From: Nocardia jiangxiensis NBRC 101359 | GTDB taxonomy: Bacteria > Actinomycetota > Actinomycetes > Mycobacteriales > Mycobacteriaceae | Direction: 5' to 3' | Assembly: GCF_000308615.1 (NCBI RefSeq) | Contig: NZ_BAGB01000153.1 | Span: forward strand, 1 to 38,489 | Length of the DNA stretch: 38,489 nt | Part shown: positions 8,633 through 16,917 of the stretch, one piece after another | Position numbering within the stretch: position 1 is the first letter of the stretch | Layout of the letters: each line of letters starts with the position of its first letter | The notes under the pieces: model-generated | The model's input: the letters and a program-made list of their open reading frames with translations, nothing else | Database searches by the model: none | What the model was told of the DNA's origin: nothing | Translations under genes and position numbers: made by a program

Positions 8633-9559
8633 TCATCGAGCCAGCCGATACGCGTTGCCGTCGTGCTCGACTCGACCGGCAGTCGGCCCGGCCCAATGCG
8701 TGCCGATGAGGAGTGCGTGGGTGTCGATTGCAGTTTCGAGGATGTCGGTGCGGGCGTGCATGGCGTGAGCGGAATCGAGGTCGAAACCTGAGGACCATCG
8801 GGGCTGAACGAGTTGACAGGGGTGATGTATCGCGTCTCCGGTAATGAGACCGTATTCTCCCTTCGATTCTATGACCACGCTGACGTGGCCGGGCGTGTGT
8901 CCCGGAGTCGGCAGCAGTCGCACTTCATCGCAGATTCGATGATCTGTCGAGACCCGGTCGACGAGTCCCGCGGATATTGTCGGCTGAACGGAATCGAAGA
9001 AGGCCGCCGTCATTCCGTCCGTCGGGGTGCCGTGCGGTACTGCGTGAAACTTGTCCGCCCAGTAGTCGATCTCCTTGCCGGCGAACATGTAGCGAGCGCG
9101 GGGAAAGGTCGGCTCCCAGCCGGTCTCGGTGCGAGTGGTATTCCAGCCGATATGGTCGGCGTGAAAATGCGTGCATACGACGGTGTCGATCGAGCTGCGG
9201 GTGAACCCCGCCTGCTCCAGGCGTTCGAGAAAGGGGAGATTCAAGTGGCTGCAATAGTCCATCGACGGCCGTTTCTTGTCGTTTCCGAAGCAGGTGTCGA
9301 CCAATATATTTCGCGATGCTGTCTCGATGATCAACGAGTGGAAGCTGAATCGAATGTGATTTTCTTCGAGAGAAAATTGTTCGGTGAGCCACAGCGTCGA
9401 TTGCACGGTATCGATATCTGCGTTCGGCAGTGATGCTGTGATCGAACGGAGCATTTCGGTTTCGGTGACCTTCGTGACGATGACATCTCCGATGCGCCAC
9501 TGCGCGATCGGTTCCGATGCCTCCTGCATGATAATATCGTTGAACTTTTTTTCAGGCAC
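8633..9559 (-). CDS. MBL-fold metallo-hydrolase
   Basis: This 308-aa protein of the metallo-beta-lactamase superfamily has the metal-binding motif HFHADH at 131-136, a second His in TPGHTPGH and a later Asp in ITGDAIHHP, giving the di-metal site. Relatives include lactonases, arylsulfatase-like enzymes and glyoxalase-II-type thioesterases. The sequence resembles the AHL-lactonase/MBL group more than true beta-lactamases. The GTG at 9559 is chosen because AGGAG stands 8 nt upstream. It is the first gene of an operon with the aldo/keto reductase and DUF3263-like gene. A lactonase role would suit a region rich in Baeyer-Villiger-type enzymes, but that is inference. Confidence 0.9.
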   Translation of the reverse strand: MPEKKFNDIIMQEASEPIAQWRIGDVIVTKVTETEMLRSITASLPNADIDTVQSTLWLTEQFSLEENHIRFSFHSLIIETASRNILVDTCFGNDKKRPSMDYCSHLNLPFLERLEQAGFTRSSIDTVVCTHFHADHIGWNTTRTETGWEPTFPRARYMFAGKEIDYWADKFHAVPHGTPTDGMTAAFFDSVQPTISAGLVDRVSTDHRICDEVRLLPTPGHTPGHVSVVIESKGEYGLITGDAIHHPCQLVQPRWSSGFDLDSAHAMHARTDILETAIDTHALLIGTHWAGPTAGRVEHDGNAYRLAR

Positions 9560-9782
9560 GTGGGATTCTCCTGGACACCGGTCGAAATAGAGCCTCTACT
9601 GCAGATGGATAGGGCAGCCCTGGCCGCAACGGGCATGTGCAGTCGCGCTGCCGGAGGGGCGATGGTGCACAACAGGCTGCCTGCCCTGATCGACGCGCTG
9701 GGCAATACGCCGAACAGTAAATGCAGACAAATACTAAGGATTTTGGGAGCCACGGTTTTGCGTCGTACTCCGTGAAGGTGTC

Positions 9783-10621
9783 TTACACCTCAGCAGATGT
9801 TAACTCGCACCGGGCACGTTGTGCAACAGTTCGAGGAGGTGGCGGAGAAATTCGCGCGGTCCGGACGGGGACCAGTGCCGGGTTGCGGTAGCAGTCGTCG
9901 AGCAGCCGGCCGAGCGGTTCACCCTCGTCGGTCACGTAGCGAGTCAACTGCAGTTCGGCACAGCAAATGAGGGCCGGCGTCGCGGCCTGAGCGGCACGCA
10001 CGGTCTGCTGTCTGTCCTCGGCAAGCGCTGCGGCCCAGAGCAATTGGGTGGCGCGTGCTGTGCGCGGACGATCGTGGCCGGAAGTGGACCGGACTAACTT
10101 TTCTGCCCGCGCACGCCCGATCGATCGCGGCCGGATCGGAATCGGCCAAGAGCAGCCGAATTGTAATGTCTTCCTGCAACTCTCGCGCAAAGACTCCGAT
10201 GCGATCGGCTGCTTGCTCGTCGCCGGGCTCTTCCAGGATTGCTGTGTGGTCGTGCTTGAAGATCGGGGATCCCAGCCGGATCCGCTCGGTCAATCGCGGA
10301 AGATCGAGTTCCGGGCGAGATCCGAGTCTTCGGCGAGTAGACGAGCAGCACCGGCTGTGTCACTGCGGCGTGCTCGGACCGTAACCATCCGGCATTGTCG
10401 TCACGCTGCAGGAACAGCCCTCGCCGCTCGATGTCCTCCAGGAAGTGCTGTCCGAGTGCACTACCGGTCAGTGCGTTCGCTAGATCGCTTCAGATCCGAG
10501 TCGTGACGCAGGTTGCCGGCAGGAAGTCCAGCAGGTCCGGCTCTAGACCTTCCAGGACGTTCGCATTCAGGTAGTCGTCGAGTGCGTTGTTGTTCGTCGA
10601 GATCGGCTCTATCGGAGCCAC
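9783..10621 (-). pseudogene. Decayed LuxR/MalT-type (STAND) regulator fragment
   Basis: On the minus strand, pieces of a large MalT-like LuxR regulator can be read in three frames. From 10621 the text LDDYLNANVLEGL and LLDFLPATCV matches the region after the NTPase domain of such proteins. An in-frame TGA lies at 10490-10492. The same frame continues with ANALTGSALGQHFLEDIERRGLFLQ (broken into parts) and then loses sense. A second frame carries the helical part ending near 9919. A third carries TRYVTDEGEPLGRLLDD and ends at LTSAEV, where the LuxR helix-turn-helix should begin. The DNA-binding domain and the N-terminal NTPase are missing. At least one stop and two frameshifts mean it is not functional. 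Confidence 0.7.
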
Positions 10622-10685
10622 TTGCCGGCGCGCCTACTGTCGATCCGACATCAATTGCGCTCAATTCCCCGGGCGCGGGGGCTCG

Positions 10686-11036
10686 TCAGGCCGGAACCAT
10701 CCGCAGAGTTGCGGCTCGCGCCGGTGGCGTGGTGACGAGGGCGGCGGCAGCGCCGTATTTGGCGCGGTAGGCATCGTCGAGGGCATCGGTGGAAGCCCTG
10801 CTCGCACTGATCGACACGCTTCGTGTCAGGGATGCGACGCTGATCCGCCCGGACGTGCGCGCCACGACCTGCCGATACCATCGGGAAGCCGGGCCGCGAT
10901 GGGCACGAACGTAGAGCACGCCGTCGACCAGCACCATTCCGAGTTCCACCCCTGGATCCGAGGTGGATCCGGTGATGAGGATCAGCGATCGGGAATGTGT
11001 GAGTGCCGCGAGTTCATCGGGTGTCCAGTCGGTCAT
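10686..11036 (-). CDS. DUF2255 family protein
   Basis: This 116-aa protein begins MTDWTPDELAAL, contains GVLYVRAHRG and ends with the DDAYRAKYG block typical of DUF2255, a small family distantly like the split-barrel flavin/F420 nitroreductase proteins. Its biochemical role is not established. The start ATG overlaps the stop of the XRE regulator gene by 4 nt (11033-11036), so the two are translated together and probably act together. A long open frame continues upstream to 11507 but is an arginine-rich shadow of the regulator gene. Confidence 0.85.
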   Translation of the reverse strand: MTDWTPDELAALTHSRSLILITGSTSDPGVELGMVLVDGVLYVRAHRGPASRWYRQVVARTSGRISVASLTRSVSISASRASTDALDDAYRAKYGAAAALVTTPPARAATLRMVPA

Positions 11037-11911
11037 TGGGGCTGAATCTCTTCGGTCTCTGCGGTCGGGCTCTGCTGGTTCCAGGACAGGAGGATGTGCA
11101 GTGCGTCGTGTGACGGGGTACCGGGTTCGCAGGTGAGGATCATCAGACGCTGGCCGGATCCGTCCGGGCTGGCCCAGGTGTCGCAGTCGAGGGTGATCTC
11201 GCCGACGAGCGGATGCCGGTAGCTTTTGGTGCCGAAACTGGCGCTGTCGACCGCGTGTTCGGCCCACCAGGTCCGGAAGTCCTCGTCGCGGACGGAGAGT
11301 TCGCCGACGAGCCGGGCGAGTTCGGGATCCTCGGCGTCCTGTGCGGCCTCCATGCGCAGCGCCGACACGGCGACGCGCGCGTCGTGTTCCCAGTGCAGGT
11401 GCAGGTTGCGGAAATGCCGATCGGTGAACATCATGTAGACGTAGTTCCGTTGGGGCGCAGGGACTTCGGCAAAGTTCCCATACAGTGCGATCGCGCCGCT
11501 GTTCCAATCCAGAATGTCGAGCCGTTTGCCGAGGACGACGGCCGGAGTATCGGTGAGCTGATCGAGTAGCCGTCGCATGGCGGGCCGCGGGCGCTGCGGC
11601 GAACGGCGGCGTCGCGGCTTAGAGTCGGACTTTCCGGCCGTCCGGTAGAGGTACGTCTGCTGGTCTTCGCTCATTCGCAGGGCGTGGGCGAGTGTGCTCA
11701 GCACCGTTGCCGAAGCCTGCACGCGGCCTTGCTCGAGGCGGGTGTAGTACTCCACGCTGATGGCGGCGAGCTGAGCCACCTCGGCGCGGCGCAGACCCGC
11801 AACCTTGCGTCGGCCGCGCGTTTCGGGAAGCCCGACATCGTGCGGTGTGAGCTGAGCGCGGCAAGCTTTGAGGAACTCGCCGAGCCTGCCCGAGTCGGTG
11901 GTGGAGGACAT
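11033..11911 (-). CDS. XRE-family regulator with MmyB-like ligand domain
   Basis: This 292-aa transcription factor has an N-terminal XRE helix-turn-helix (about 8-80; GLRRAEVAQLAAISVEYY followed by LEQGR). The rest of the protein is the MmyB-like domain, recognisable from LDILDWN, NYVYMMFTD, WEHDARVAVSALRMEA and a C-terminal TWASPDGSGQRLMI segment. In this family the C-terminal domain resembles PAS-like domains and is thought to bind a fatty acid or other small hydrophobic ligand. The ATG at 11911 gives the usual N-terminus (MSSTTDSGRLGEFL). It is co-translated with DUF2255 and diverges from an alpha/beta hydrolase across 177 nt, so it probably controls that hydrolase and itself. Confidence 0.93.
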   Translation of the reverse strand: MSSTTDSGRLGEFLKACRAQLTPHDVGLPETRGRRKVAGLRRAEVAQLAAISVEYYTRLEQGRVQASATVLSTLAHALRMSEDQQTYLYRTAGKSDSKPRRRRSPQRPRPAMRRLLDQLTDTPAVVLGKRLDILDWNSGAIALYGNFAEVPAPQRNYVYMMFTDRHFRNLHLHWEHDARVAVSALRMEAAQDAEDPELARLVGELSVRDEDFRTWWAEHAVDSASFGTKSYRHPLVGEITLDCDTWASPDGSGQRLMILTCEPGTPSHDALHILLSWNQQSPTAETEEIQPQ

Positions 11912-12088
11912 GACTCCATTCTGGCCTCGGCGGGCCGTGGAGTTGGAGGGCCAAGATCTTGGCCAGGCAAATGCTCGGCACTGTTGCGCGGGTCCGCGGA
12001 CCGCGACTGTGGAATTACGCCTCGGCACCTGCCGAGGACCGAGCCCACAGAGTGTGGACTCTCGACCATCAACGGACGGAGAATTCCT

Positions 12089-13006
12089 GTGACCAAGATC
12101 AGCGTCACCTTCGATAGCGCCGGCATCCCTGTCGCTGGTGAGCTCTACCTGCCGGATTCGACTGTCGAGGGCGCTTCGCCCGCTATAGTCGTCGGCCACC
12201 CCGGTGGCAGTGTCAAGGAACAGACGGCTGGACTGTACGCCGCTAGGCTGGCTGAAAAGGGTTTTGTAACAATGACTTTCGATGCGGCCTATCAAGGGGA
12301 GAGCGGTGGGGAGCCGCGTGGTCTGGAAGATCCGGCGCAGCGGGTCGAGGATCTCAAGGCCGCGGTTTCCCATCTGACGACCCGCTCCGAAGTGGACGCC
12401 GATCGAATCGGTGCACTCGGCATCTGTGCCTCCGGCGGTTACGCCCTAACCGCGACGGGAAGCGATCATCGGGTGAAAGCGGTGGCGACGGTGTGCGGGG
12501 TGGATATCGCCCGTCAGTTCCGGTTCGGGGCGGACGGCGCACAGGATCCCGCGGTCTTCCAGGGCATGCTGGATGCCGCGGCGCAGGCGCGGACTGTCGC
12601 GGCGAACGGTGACAAGCCCGATCCGCTCATCCTGTTCCCGGACACTGTTGCACAGGCCGCTGCTCTCGGTGGCGCGCACGGTGCCGAAGGGTTCGATTAC
12701 TACCGCACCGACCGTGCGCAGCACCCGCGTTCAGCCCGCTTCTTCGACTGGACCAGCATCGACAAGATGGCGATCTTCGATGCCTTCGCCGCGGTGCCGT
12801 TGATCGGGCAGCGCCCGACATTGCTGATCGCGGGCACCCGTGCGGTCACCGCCTGGATGAGTGTCGAGGCATTCCAGAAAGCAGTGGGCCCCAAAGAGAT
12901 TCACTGGATCGAGGGTGCGAGTCACGTGGATCTGTACGACAAGGAACAGTACGTCGGACCGGCGCTCGAACGGCTGGCGTCCTTCTTCTCGGGCAACCTT
13001 CGGTAA
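12089..13006 (+). CDS. Alpha/beta hydrolase (YcjY-like)
   Basis: This 305-aa serine hydrolase has the strand-loop VVGHPGGSVKEQ (oxyanion region), FDAAYQGESGG and a nucleophile elbow GICASGG at 111-117, with Ser115 the likely nucleophile. Near the C-terminus GASHVDLY supplies the catalytic His. The layout matches the YcjY/DUF-type alpha/beta hydrolases often divergent from XRE/MmyB regulators. The GTG at 12089 (VTKISVTFDSAG) is chosen because GGAG stands shortly upstream and the residues before it are antisense to the regulator. It is divergent from the XRE gene and likely under its control. The substrate is unknown; an ester or a peptide-like compound is possible. Confidence 0.88.
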   Translation: MTKISVTFDSAGIPVAGELYLPDSTVEGASPAIVVGHPGGSVKEQTAGLYAARLAEKGFVTMTFDAAYQGESGGEPRGLEDPAQRVEDLKAAVSHLTTRSEVDADRIGALGICASGGYALTATGSDHRVKAVATVCGVDIARQFRFGADGAQDPAVFQGMLDAAAQARTVAANGDKPDPLILFPDTVAQAAALGGAHGAEGFDYYRTDRAQHPRSARFFDWTSIDKMAIFDAFAAVPLIGQRPTLLIAGTRAVTAWMSVEAFQKAVGPKEIHWIEGASHVDLYDKEQYVGPALERLASFFSGNLR

Positions 13007-13055
13007 GTGGTGTGCATCACAATGATGTCGACGGCTGATTGTTAGCATCCGGCCC

Positions 13056-14009
13056 ATGAGTACGGCACCAGCTGTTGATCCGCAGATCGCCGAGTCCATT
13101 TCCAGCGATCCCATGCTGCTGAAAGGTCTCGCAGCGGCCGATATCCCCGAGATTCGTTCGACAATGCTTGCGGCGGCACGGCATGTCGCGCTGTCGGATG
13201 CTGTCGCGCGGATGGACGTCGCCGTCCCCGGTCCGGCGGGTGCTCCGAACGTTGTTATGCGCGTCCATCGTCCGAGGGGAGTGGATCGGCCCCTGCCTTG
13301 TCTCTTCGCGATTCATGGCGGGGGTTACATCCTCGGCAACTACGAGGTCGAGGACCAGCGCTTCGACAAGTGGGTTCCCCAGCTCGGGGTGATCGGTGTG
13401 TCGGTCGATTACCGCCTGGCACCCGAAACCAGCTATCCCGGCCCGATCGACGACTGCTTCGCTGGGCTCAGTTGGATATTCGATCACGCCGAGGATCTCG
13501 GCATCGATCCGACGCGCATCGGCATGATGGGTACGAGCGCCGGAGGTGGCATGGCGGCGGCCCTCGCAGTGCGGGCCCGCGAAGTTGGTAGCCTGCCGAT
13601 CGCCTTCCAACTGCTGGCCTACCCGATGATCGACGATCGTCAGCTGACCGTATCCAGTACGTGGCAGAATGTCCCGGTGTGGGATGCGGTCAGCAATGCG
13701 CTCGGTTGGCGTTCCTACCTCGGTGATCTGTACGGCACCGATCAGATTCCGGCAGATGCGGCCATTGCGCGTGCAACAGACTTGTCCGGCCTGCCGCCGA
13801 CGTTCATCTCGGTCGGGACTGCCGACGTCATCTGTGACGAGAACGTCGAATTTGCGCAACGTCTCTATCAGGCAGGAGTTCCCACCGAGTTACACCTCTA
13901 CGCCGGTGGCCCGCACGGACTCGATCGGCGAGCGACCGGCACCGACCTGAGCCGGCGCAGCCGCCGGGACATGCTGGCGTGGCTGTCCGCTCAGCTCGGG
14001 CACCGGTGA
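13056..14009 (+). CDS. HSL-family alpha/beta hydrolase (esterase/lipase)
   Basis: This 317-aa carboxylesterase of the hormone-sensitive-lipase family carries the oxyanion motif HGGG at 87-90 and the nucleophile motif GTSAGG at 159-164 (Ser161). DVICDENVEF supplies the Asp and GGPHGLDR the His. The family hydrolyses short to medium acyl esters and some lactones. It lies 49 nt after the previous hydrolase on the same strand and may share its transcript. The ATG at 13056 lacks a strong Shine-Dalgarno. Its stop is only 2 nt from the stop of the convergent unknown gene, so transcription from both sides meets here. Confidence 0.93.
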   Translation: MSTAPAVDPQIAESISSDPMLLKGLAAADIPEIRSTMLAAARHVALSDAVARMDVAVPGPAGAPNVVMRVHRPRGVDRPLPCLFAIHGGGYILGNYEVEDQRFDKWVPQLGVIGVSVDYRLAPETSYPGPIDDCFAGLSWIFDHAEDLGIDPTRIGMMGTSAGGGMAAALAVRAREVGSLPIAFQLLAYPMIDDRQLTVSSTWQNVPVWDAVSNALGWRSYLGDLYGTDQIPADAAIARATDLSGLPPTFISVGTADVICDENVEFAQRLYQAGVPTELHLYAGGPHGLDRRATGTDLSRRSRRDMLAWLSAQLGHR

Positions 14010-14011
14010 CC

Positions 14012-15721
14012 CTACGTCTTGGAGTTCGGCAGATATTTGTGCGGGCCGAAGAAGCCGATGTGAATCTTCGATTCGGTTGGATCCCAATGGAAGTAGATCC
14101 GCGGTGCAAGGTTTCCGCCGCCGGTCGAGATCTTCAGGTGAGCGGGCATGTAGACCTCGCCGTCCCTGCTCACCGTGGTGGAGACCGGCAGTACCCTGGC
14201 TCCGCGTAGCGCCGCGTTGCCTTCGACCGTGTAGGACTCTCGCATCGACAGTTTCTTCGCGGTCGCCGGCCAGGCGAGAGGGTTCATCGATCCGGCGCAC
14301 CAGTCCCAGAACGATCCCAGGCATACGCCGTTGGATTGATCGACCGCATAGGCATGCAGCGCCCGCAATCCGCGCCAAGCGGTCTGTCCCCAGGCTTTCG
14401 ATTCGATGGTGGCATCCAGCTCGTCCAGGTCACGCAGTGCGGCCTCCGGAAGCACGAGCCGATCGCTCAGATAGAGCTGAGCTTGGGCGGCGGCCTCGGA
14501 GAGGTTGTCGGCCGAGTCAGGGATGGCATCGGATTCCAGGTGGACGTCCCACGAGTCGTCCGCGATTCCGTTGCGGCGCAGTAGCTCGTTCTGAGCCCGA
14601 ATCTGTTGTTGTGCCGTGGCGAGTTGCGTGGCGAGGTCTTCCCGCTCCTTGAATGAATCCTCGAGGTCGATGACGAGGTTCATGTACTTCTCCTCGGCGT
14701 GACTGAGGTCTTCGGTGATGGAGGCGTTCCGGGCGGCAAGATTGTCGTTCTGCTCCTCGAGTATTCGTGCCAGCAGCTCCCAGTCCGAAGACTTGCTCAT
14801 GCGCAGCATGTCCCGGGCGGTGTAGTACGAGTCGGGGGGTCTGCGGGCGCTCGAGATGGGACCGACGGTGCGGCTGATGATGTTGGCGGCCAGATCCCGG
14901 AAACGGATGTACCTGTCGGTGCGCACGTAGCGGTGCCTGAGGTACTCACTCGAGGCTTCGAGGTCCAGGCCCGGCAGGTAGATCCGGAAAGCACCGCCCC
15001 AGATGCCGTAGTTTTCGCCGAGCCTTGCGGTCAACGCCGCACATCCGGCATCGTCGGCGATGTAGATGACGGCGATGCCGGCCAGTCGGTCGGCGGCCTT
15101 CTGCGTGATTTGCTCGAAGGTGTGCGTCGGCGGCATTTTGGCGAGTCGTTCGCCACCCGAGGAGAAGACGACGACAGGGATGTCCCGCTCCGGTGCGAGG
15201 ATCAGTTCCGCCAGCCGCGTCCCCGCCTCCGCCCCGACAACCGCCTTCGGCATCGATGACAACAGGACCGGACCGCGAATAGGGCTGGCGCCGTAGCGAA
15301 TTAGATCGACCGCCAGTCGCGGTGCGGCGATCGGAACGTTGTCGTGATCACCGAGGCCGACGCACTCCACGTCGACCCACAGCCACCCCAGTTCGCCGTT
15401 GCCGTGGGTTTCGGTCCACGTCCGAAGTGTCGTATCCCATCGGGTTCCATCGGCTCGGAGCTCGGTGAACGTCGCACTCAGCGCCTTCGGGACCACCTCG
15501 GTGCCGCTCGCGCGATCTATCCGCAGATCGGCCTCATATCGTTGCTCCGGCTCGCCCGGGGAACGAGCCGGCACGACGACCGCGCCGGTCACCGCGCCCT
15601 CGTCGGGGACGACGATGGAGCCCGCGGTCTTGTGCTTGATCCAGCTGCGTAGTCGGTCGAGCCCGATCTCGGGCACATCCGGCGCCGAATCGATCCATAT
15701 AGCGCGGTACAGCAGGGACAC
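14012..15721 (-). CDS. Uncharacterised 569-aa protein with central coiled coil
   Basis: I do not recognise this protein. The N-terminal part (1-250) is mixed alpha/beta, with the marks GWLWVDVECVG, PRLAVDLIRYG and PVVVFSSGGERLA. The part near 320-400 is a helical, Glu/Gln-rich probable coiled coil. The last 100 residues form a separate domain with FWDWCAGSMNPLAWP, MPAHLKISTGGG and a closing YFHWDPTESKIHIGFFGPH strand pair. No signal peptide or membrane segment is visible. The GTG at 15721 is preferred over the GTG at 15736 because GGAGGG stands 7 nt before it. It is monocistronic, convergent with the esterase and divergent from the FMN reductase. The modular build would suit a conflict-type or regulatory protein, but no function is shown. 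Confidence 0.85.
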   Translation of the reverse strand: MSLLYRAIWIDSAPDVPEIGLDRLRSWIKHKTAGSIVVPDEGAVTGAVVVPARSPGEPEQRYEADLRIDRASGTEVVPKALSATFTELRADGTRWDTTLRTWTETHGNGELGWLWVDVECVGLGDHDNVPIAAPRLAVDLIRYGASPIRGPVLLSSMPKAVVGAEAGTRLAELILAPERDIPVVVFSSGGERLAKMPPTHTFEQITQKAADRLAGIAVIYIADDAGCAALTARLGENYGIWGGAFRIYLPGLDLEASSEYLRHRYVRTDRYIRFRDLAANIISRTVGPISSARRPPDSYYTARDMLRMSKSSDWELLARILEEQNDNLAARNASITEDLSHAEEKYMNLVIDLEDSFKEREDLATQLATAQQQIRAQNELLRRNGIADDSWDVHLESDAIPDSADNLSEAAAQAQLYLSDRLVLPEAALRDLDELDATIESKAWGQTAWRGLRALHAYAVDQSNGVCLGSFWDWCAGSMNPLAWPATAKKLSMRESYTVEGNAALRGARVLPVSTTVSRDGEVYMPAHLKISTGGGNLAPRIYFHWDPTESKIHIGFFGPHKYLPNSKT

Positions 15722-15807
15722 CGCGACTCCCTCCACTCCGGAGCATGGTTACAGGAATGACTTCTCGGCATCGCGCTGGGCGTTGGATCACGGCGCGAGC
15801 CCCCTTC

Positions 15808-15879
15808 TCAATACTCGATGTTCTTGTCGCTCAACGCAAACCTCCTTCGATGTGCGCCGAGAGCGATACCGGTGTTCAT
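15808..15879 (-). CDS. Possible leader peptide upstream of the 569-aa protein
   Basis: An ATG at 15879 opens a 23-aa frame ending at 15808. Within it a very strong ribosome site (AAGGAGG) precedes an in-frame TTG that would encode only eight residues, LSDKNIEY. Such a strong site in front of a tiny frame, about 87 nt before the GTG of the large gene, suggests a leader peptide or the remnant of a small upstream gene. There is no homology to support it, and a non-coding explanation is equally possible. Confidence 0.25.
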   Translation of the reverse strand: MNTGIALGAHRRRFALSDKNIEY

Positions 15880-15961
15880 CGGTGCGGCTCCCCATGTCTC
15901 CTGGCTTTCAACGGTGCATGATTGTTGCGCAGGCCACAACATGTCGTGTACGCTACTGTCA

Positions 15962-15978
15962 GCGTAAGACGCTTATGC
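15962..15978. promoter_or_regulatory. Imperfect palindrome GCGTAAG-ACG-CTTATGC, candidate operator
   Basis: GCGTAAG (15962-15968) and CTTATGC (15972-15978) are inverted copies with one mismatch around ACG. The inner AGCGT-AAG-ACGCT is exact. It lies about 90 nt before the FMN reductase start. The core CGTAAGAC recurs in a second palindrome just before the main operon (16918-16931), so one regulator may bind both. Confidence 0.4.
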
Positions 15979-16069
15979 GGGTGAAGCGACAAAACACCGC
16001 TCACCGCAATCTACTGGCGCTCGGATTGATACCAGCGCTACGCTCTTACAATGAAGTAGGTTCAGCACG

Positions 16070-16585
16070 ATGCGTACTGTAGTAGTGGTCGGTAATCCAA
16101 GACCACAATCGCGAACGCGACTCGTTGCGGAACTGGTTGCAGACAAGGTTGCGACCGCATTCGGTGCGGAACACGATCTAACCGTTGATCTATGCGACTA
16201 TGCTGCGGACTTGTTCCGCTGGCCGGATGAAAATCTATCCAGCCTGAGCGCCCGGGTTGCGCAGGCCGACTTATTGGTGGTGGCCAGCCCGACCTACAAA
16301 GGTGCCTACACCGGCATGCTCAAATCCTTCCTGGATCGGTATCCAAGTGGCGGATTGGCAGGAGTTACCGCGATTCCAGTCATGACTGGCGCGGATGCCT
16401 TGCACAGCTTGACCTTGAATTTTACGCTGTGCCCGCTACTGATCGAGCTCGGTGCCACGGTGCCCATGCAGGGGTTGTACTTCCAGATCTCGCAGATGAA
16501 CGCGGCGCACTCCGTGGTCGACAAATGGGCTGCGGAGAACCTCAACCGCGCGTTCTGGCGGGGTCGTCCCTCGGTTCCCGATTGA
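16070..16585 (+). CDS. NAD(P)H-dependent FMN reductase (flavodoxin-like)
   Basis: This 171-aa protein of the SsuE/MsuE-type FMN reductase family starts with the phosphate-binding loop VVVVGNPRPQSRT. It has a central ASPTYKGAYTGMLKSFLDR block, the family signature around the flavin ring. Such enzymes reduce FMN with NAD(P)H and pass FMNH2 by diffusion to a two-component monooxygenase. The next plus-strand gene, 376 nt on, is an LLM monooxygenase of exactly the kind that needs free FMNH2, so this reductase is its likely partner although it has its own promoter. The length is normal for the family. Confidence 0.92.
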   Translation: MRTVVVVGNPRPQSRTRLVAELVADKVATAFGAEHDLTVDLCDYAADLFRWPDENLSSLSARVAQADLLVVASPTYKGAYTGMLKSFLDRYPSGGLAGVTAIPVMTGADALHSLTLNFTLCPLLIELGATVPMQGLYFQISQMNAAHSVVDKWAAENLNRAFWRGRPSVPD

Positions 16586-16658
16586 ATTCGTTGATACGGC
16601 ATTTGGTGAGATTTTCGGTGCGCGATTTCTGAGCACGGCTGTAGCCGCTCTCGCGGAC

Positions 16659-16762
16659 CGTATATCGAGTCGGCCGAATTTTTCTGAGTCCATATACGAG
16701 AGAGCTCCGTTCGCATCAACAGCAACGGCGCACGAACCTGTGCGCTCTCGACACGTATATCG
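16659..16762. repeat. Repeated CGTATATCG-type sites around a GCGCAC hairpin
   Basis: CGTATATCG occurs at 16659-16667 and 16754-16762. CATATACGAG at 16691-16700 is a near match in the opposite direction. Between the last two lies the 6-bp hairpin GCGCAC-GAACCT-GTGCGC (16728-16745). Read together, 16691-16762 forms a wide imperfect inverted repeat. This looks like a multi-site operator for the operon starting at 16962, although each element is short. Confidence 0.4.
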
Positions 16763-16917
16763 GCGATATCGGCGCCCCCTCTTCTGCATGGCGTCCATGG
16801 TTTCCGCTGCTATGACGCGGATCAGCCTCGACCGCTGAATCATTTTGCGCTGCTCGTTCTACTAGATGCGGGTTCACCGCGTTCTCGGCGCGCTTCGGTT
16901 CGGTTGAAGTCACAGCA

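Larger units (their letters stand above)
15722..16069. other. 348-nt divergent intergenic region
   Basis: This gap separates the minus-strand 569-aa gene from the plus-strand FMN reductase and must hold both promoters. On the minus strand it carries a possible 23-codon ORF with an internal AAGGAGG (15808-15879). On the plus strand it has the imperfect palindrome at 15962-15978. The FMN reductase ATG at 16070 has only a weak AGTAGG ribosome site. Confidence 0.5.

Noticed and set aside
4279..9559. Calling the SDR, LLM, AKR and TetR genes a mycofactocin locus
   Set aside because: The TetR protein resembles MftR, but no MftA-F biosynthetic gene is present in the window.
11037..11507. Upstream extension of the DUF2255 frame
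   Set aside because: Arginine-rich out-of-frame reading of the XRE regulator; the 4-nt overlap start at 11036 explains the true gene.
11684..12088. Upstream extension of the alpha/beta hydrolase frame
   Set aside because: It overlaps the regulator in antisense; the GTG at 12089 has a ribosome site and the family N-terminus.
15399..16082. 227-codon plus-strand frame across the end of the 569-aa gene
   Set aside because: Ser/Arg-rich antisense composition; it ends within the FMN reductase start and has no plausible start site.
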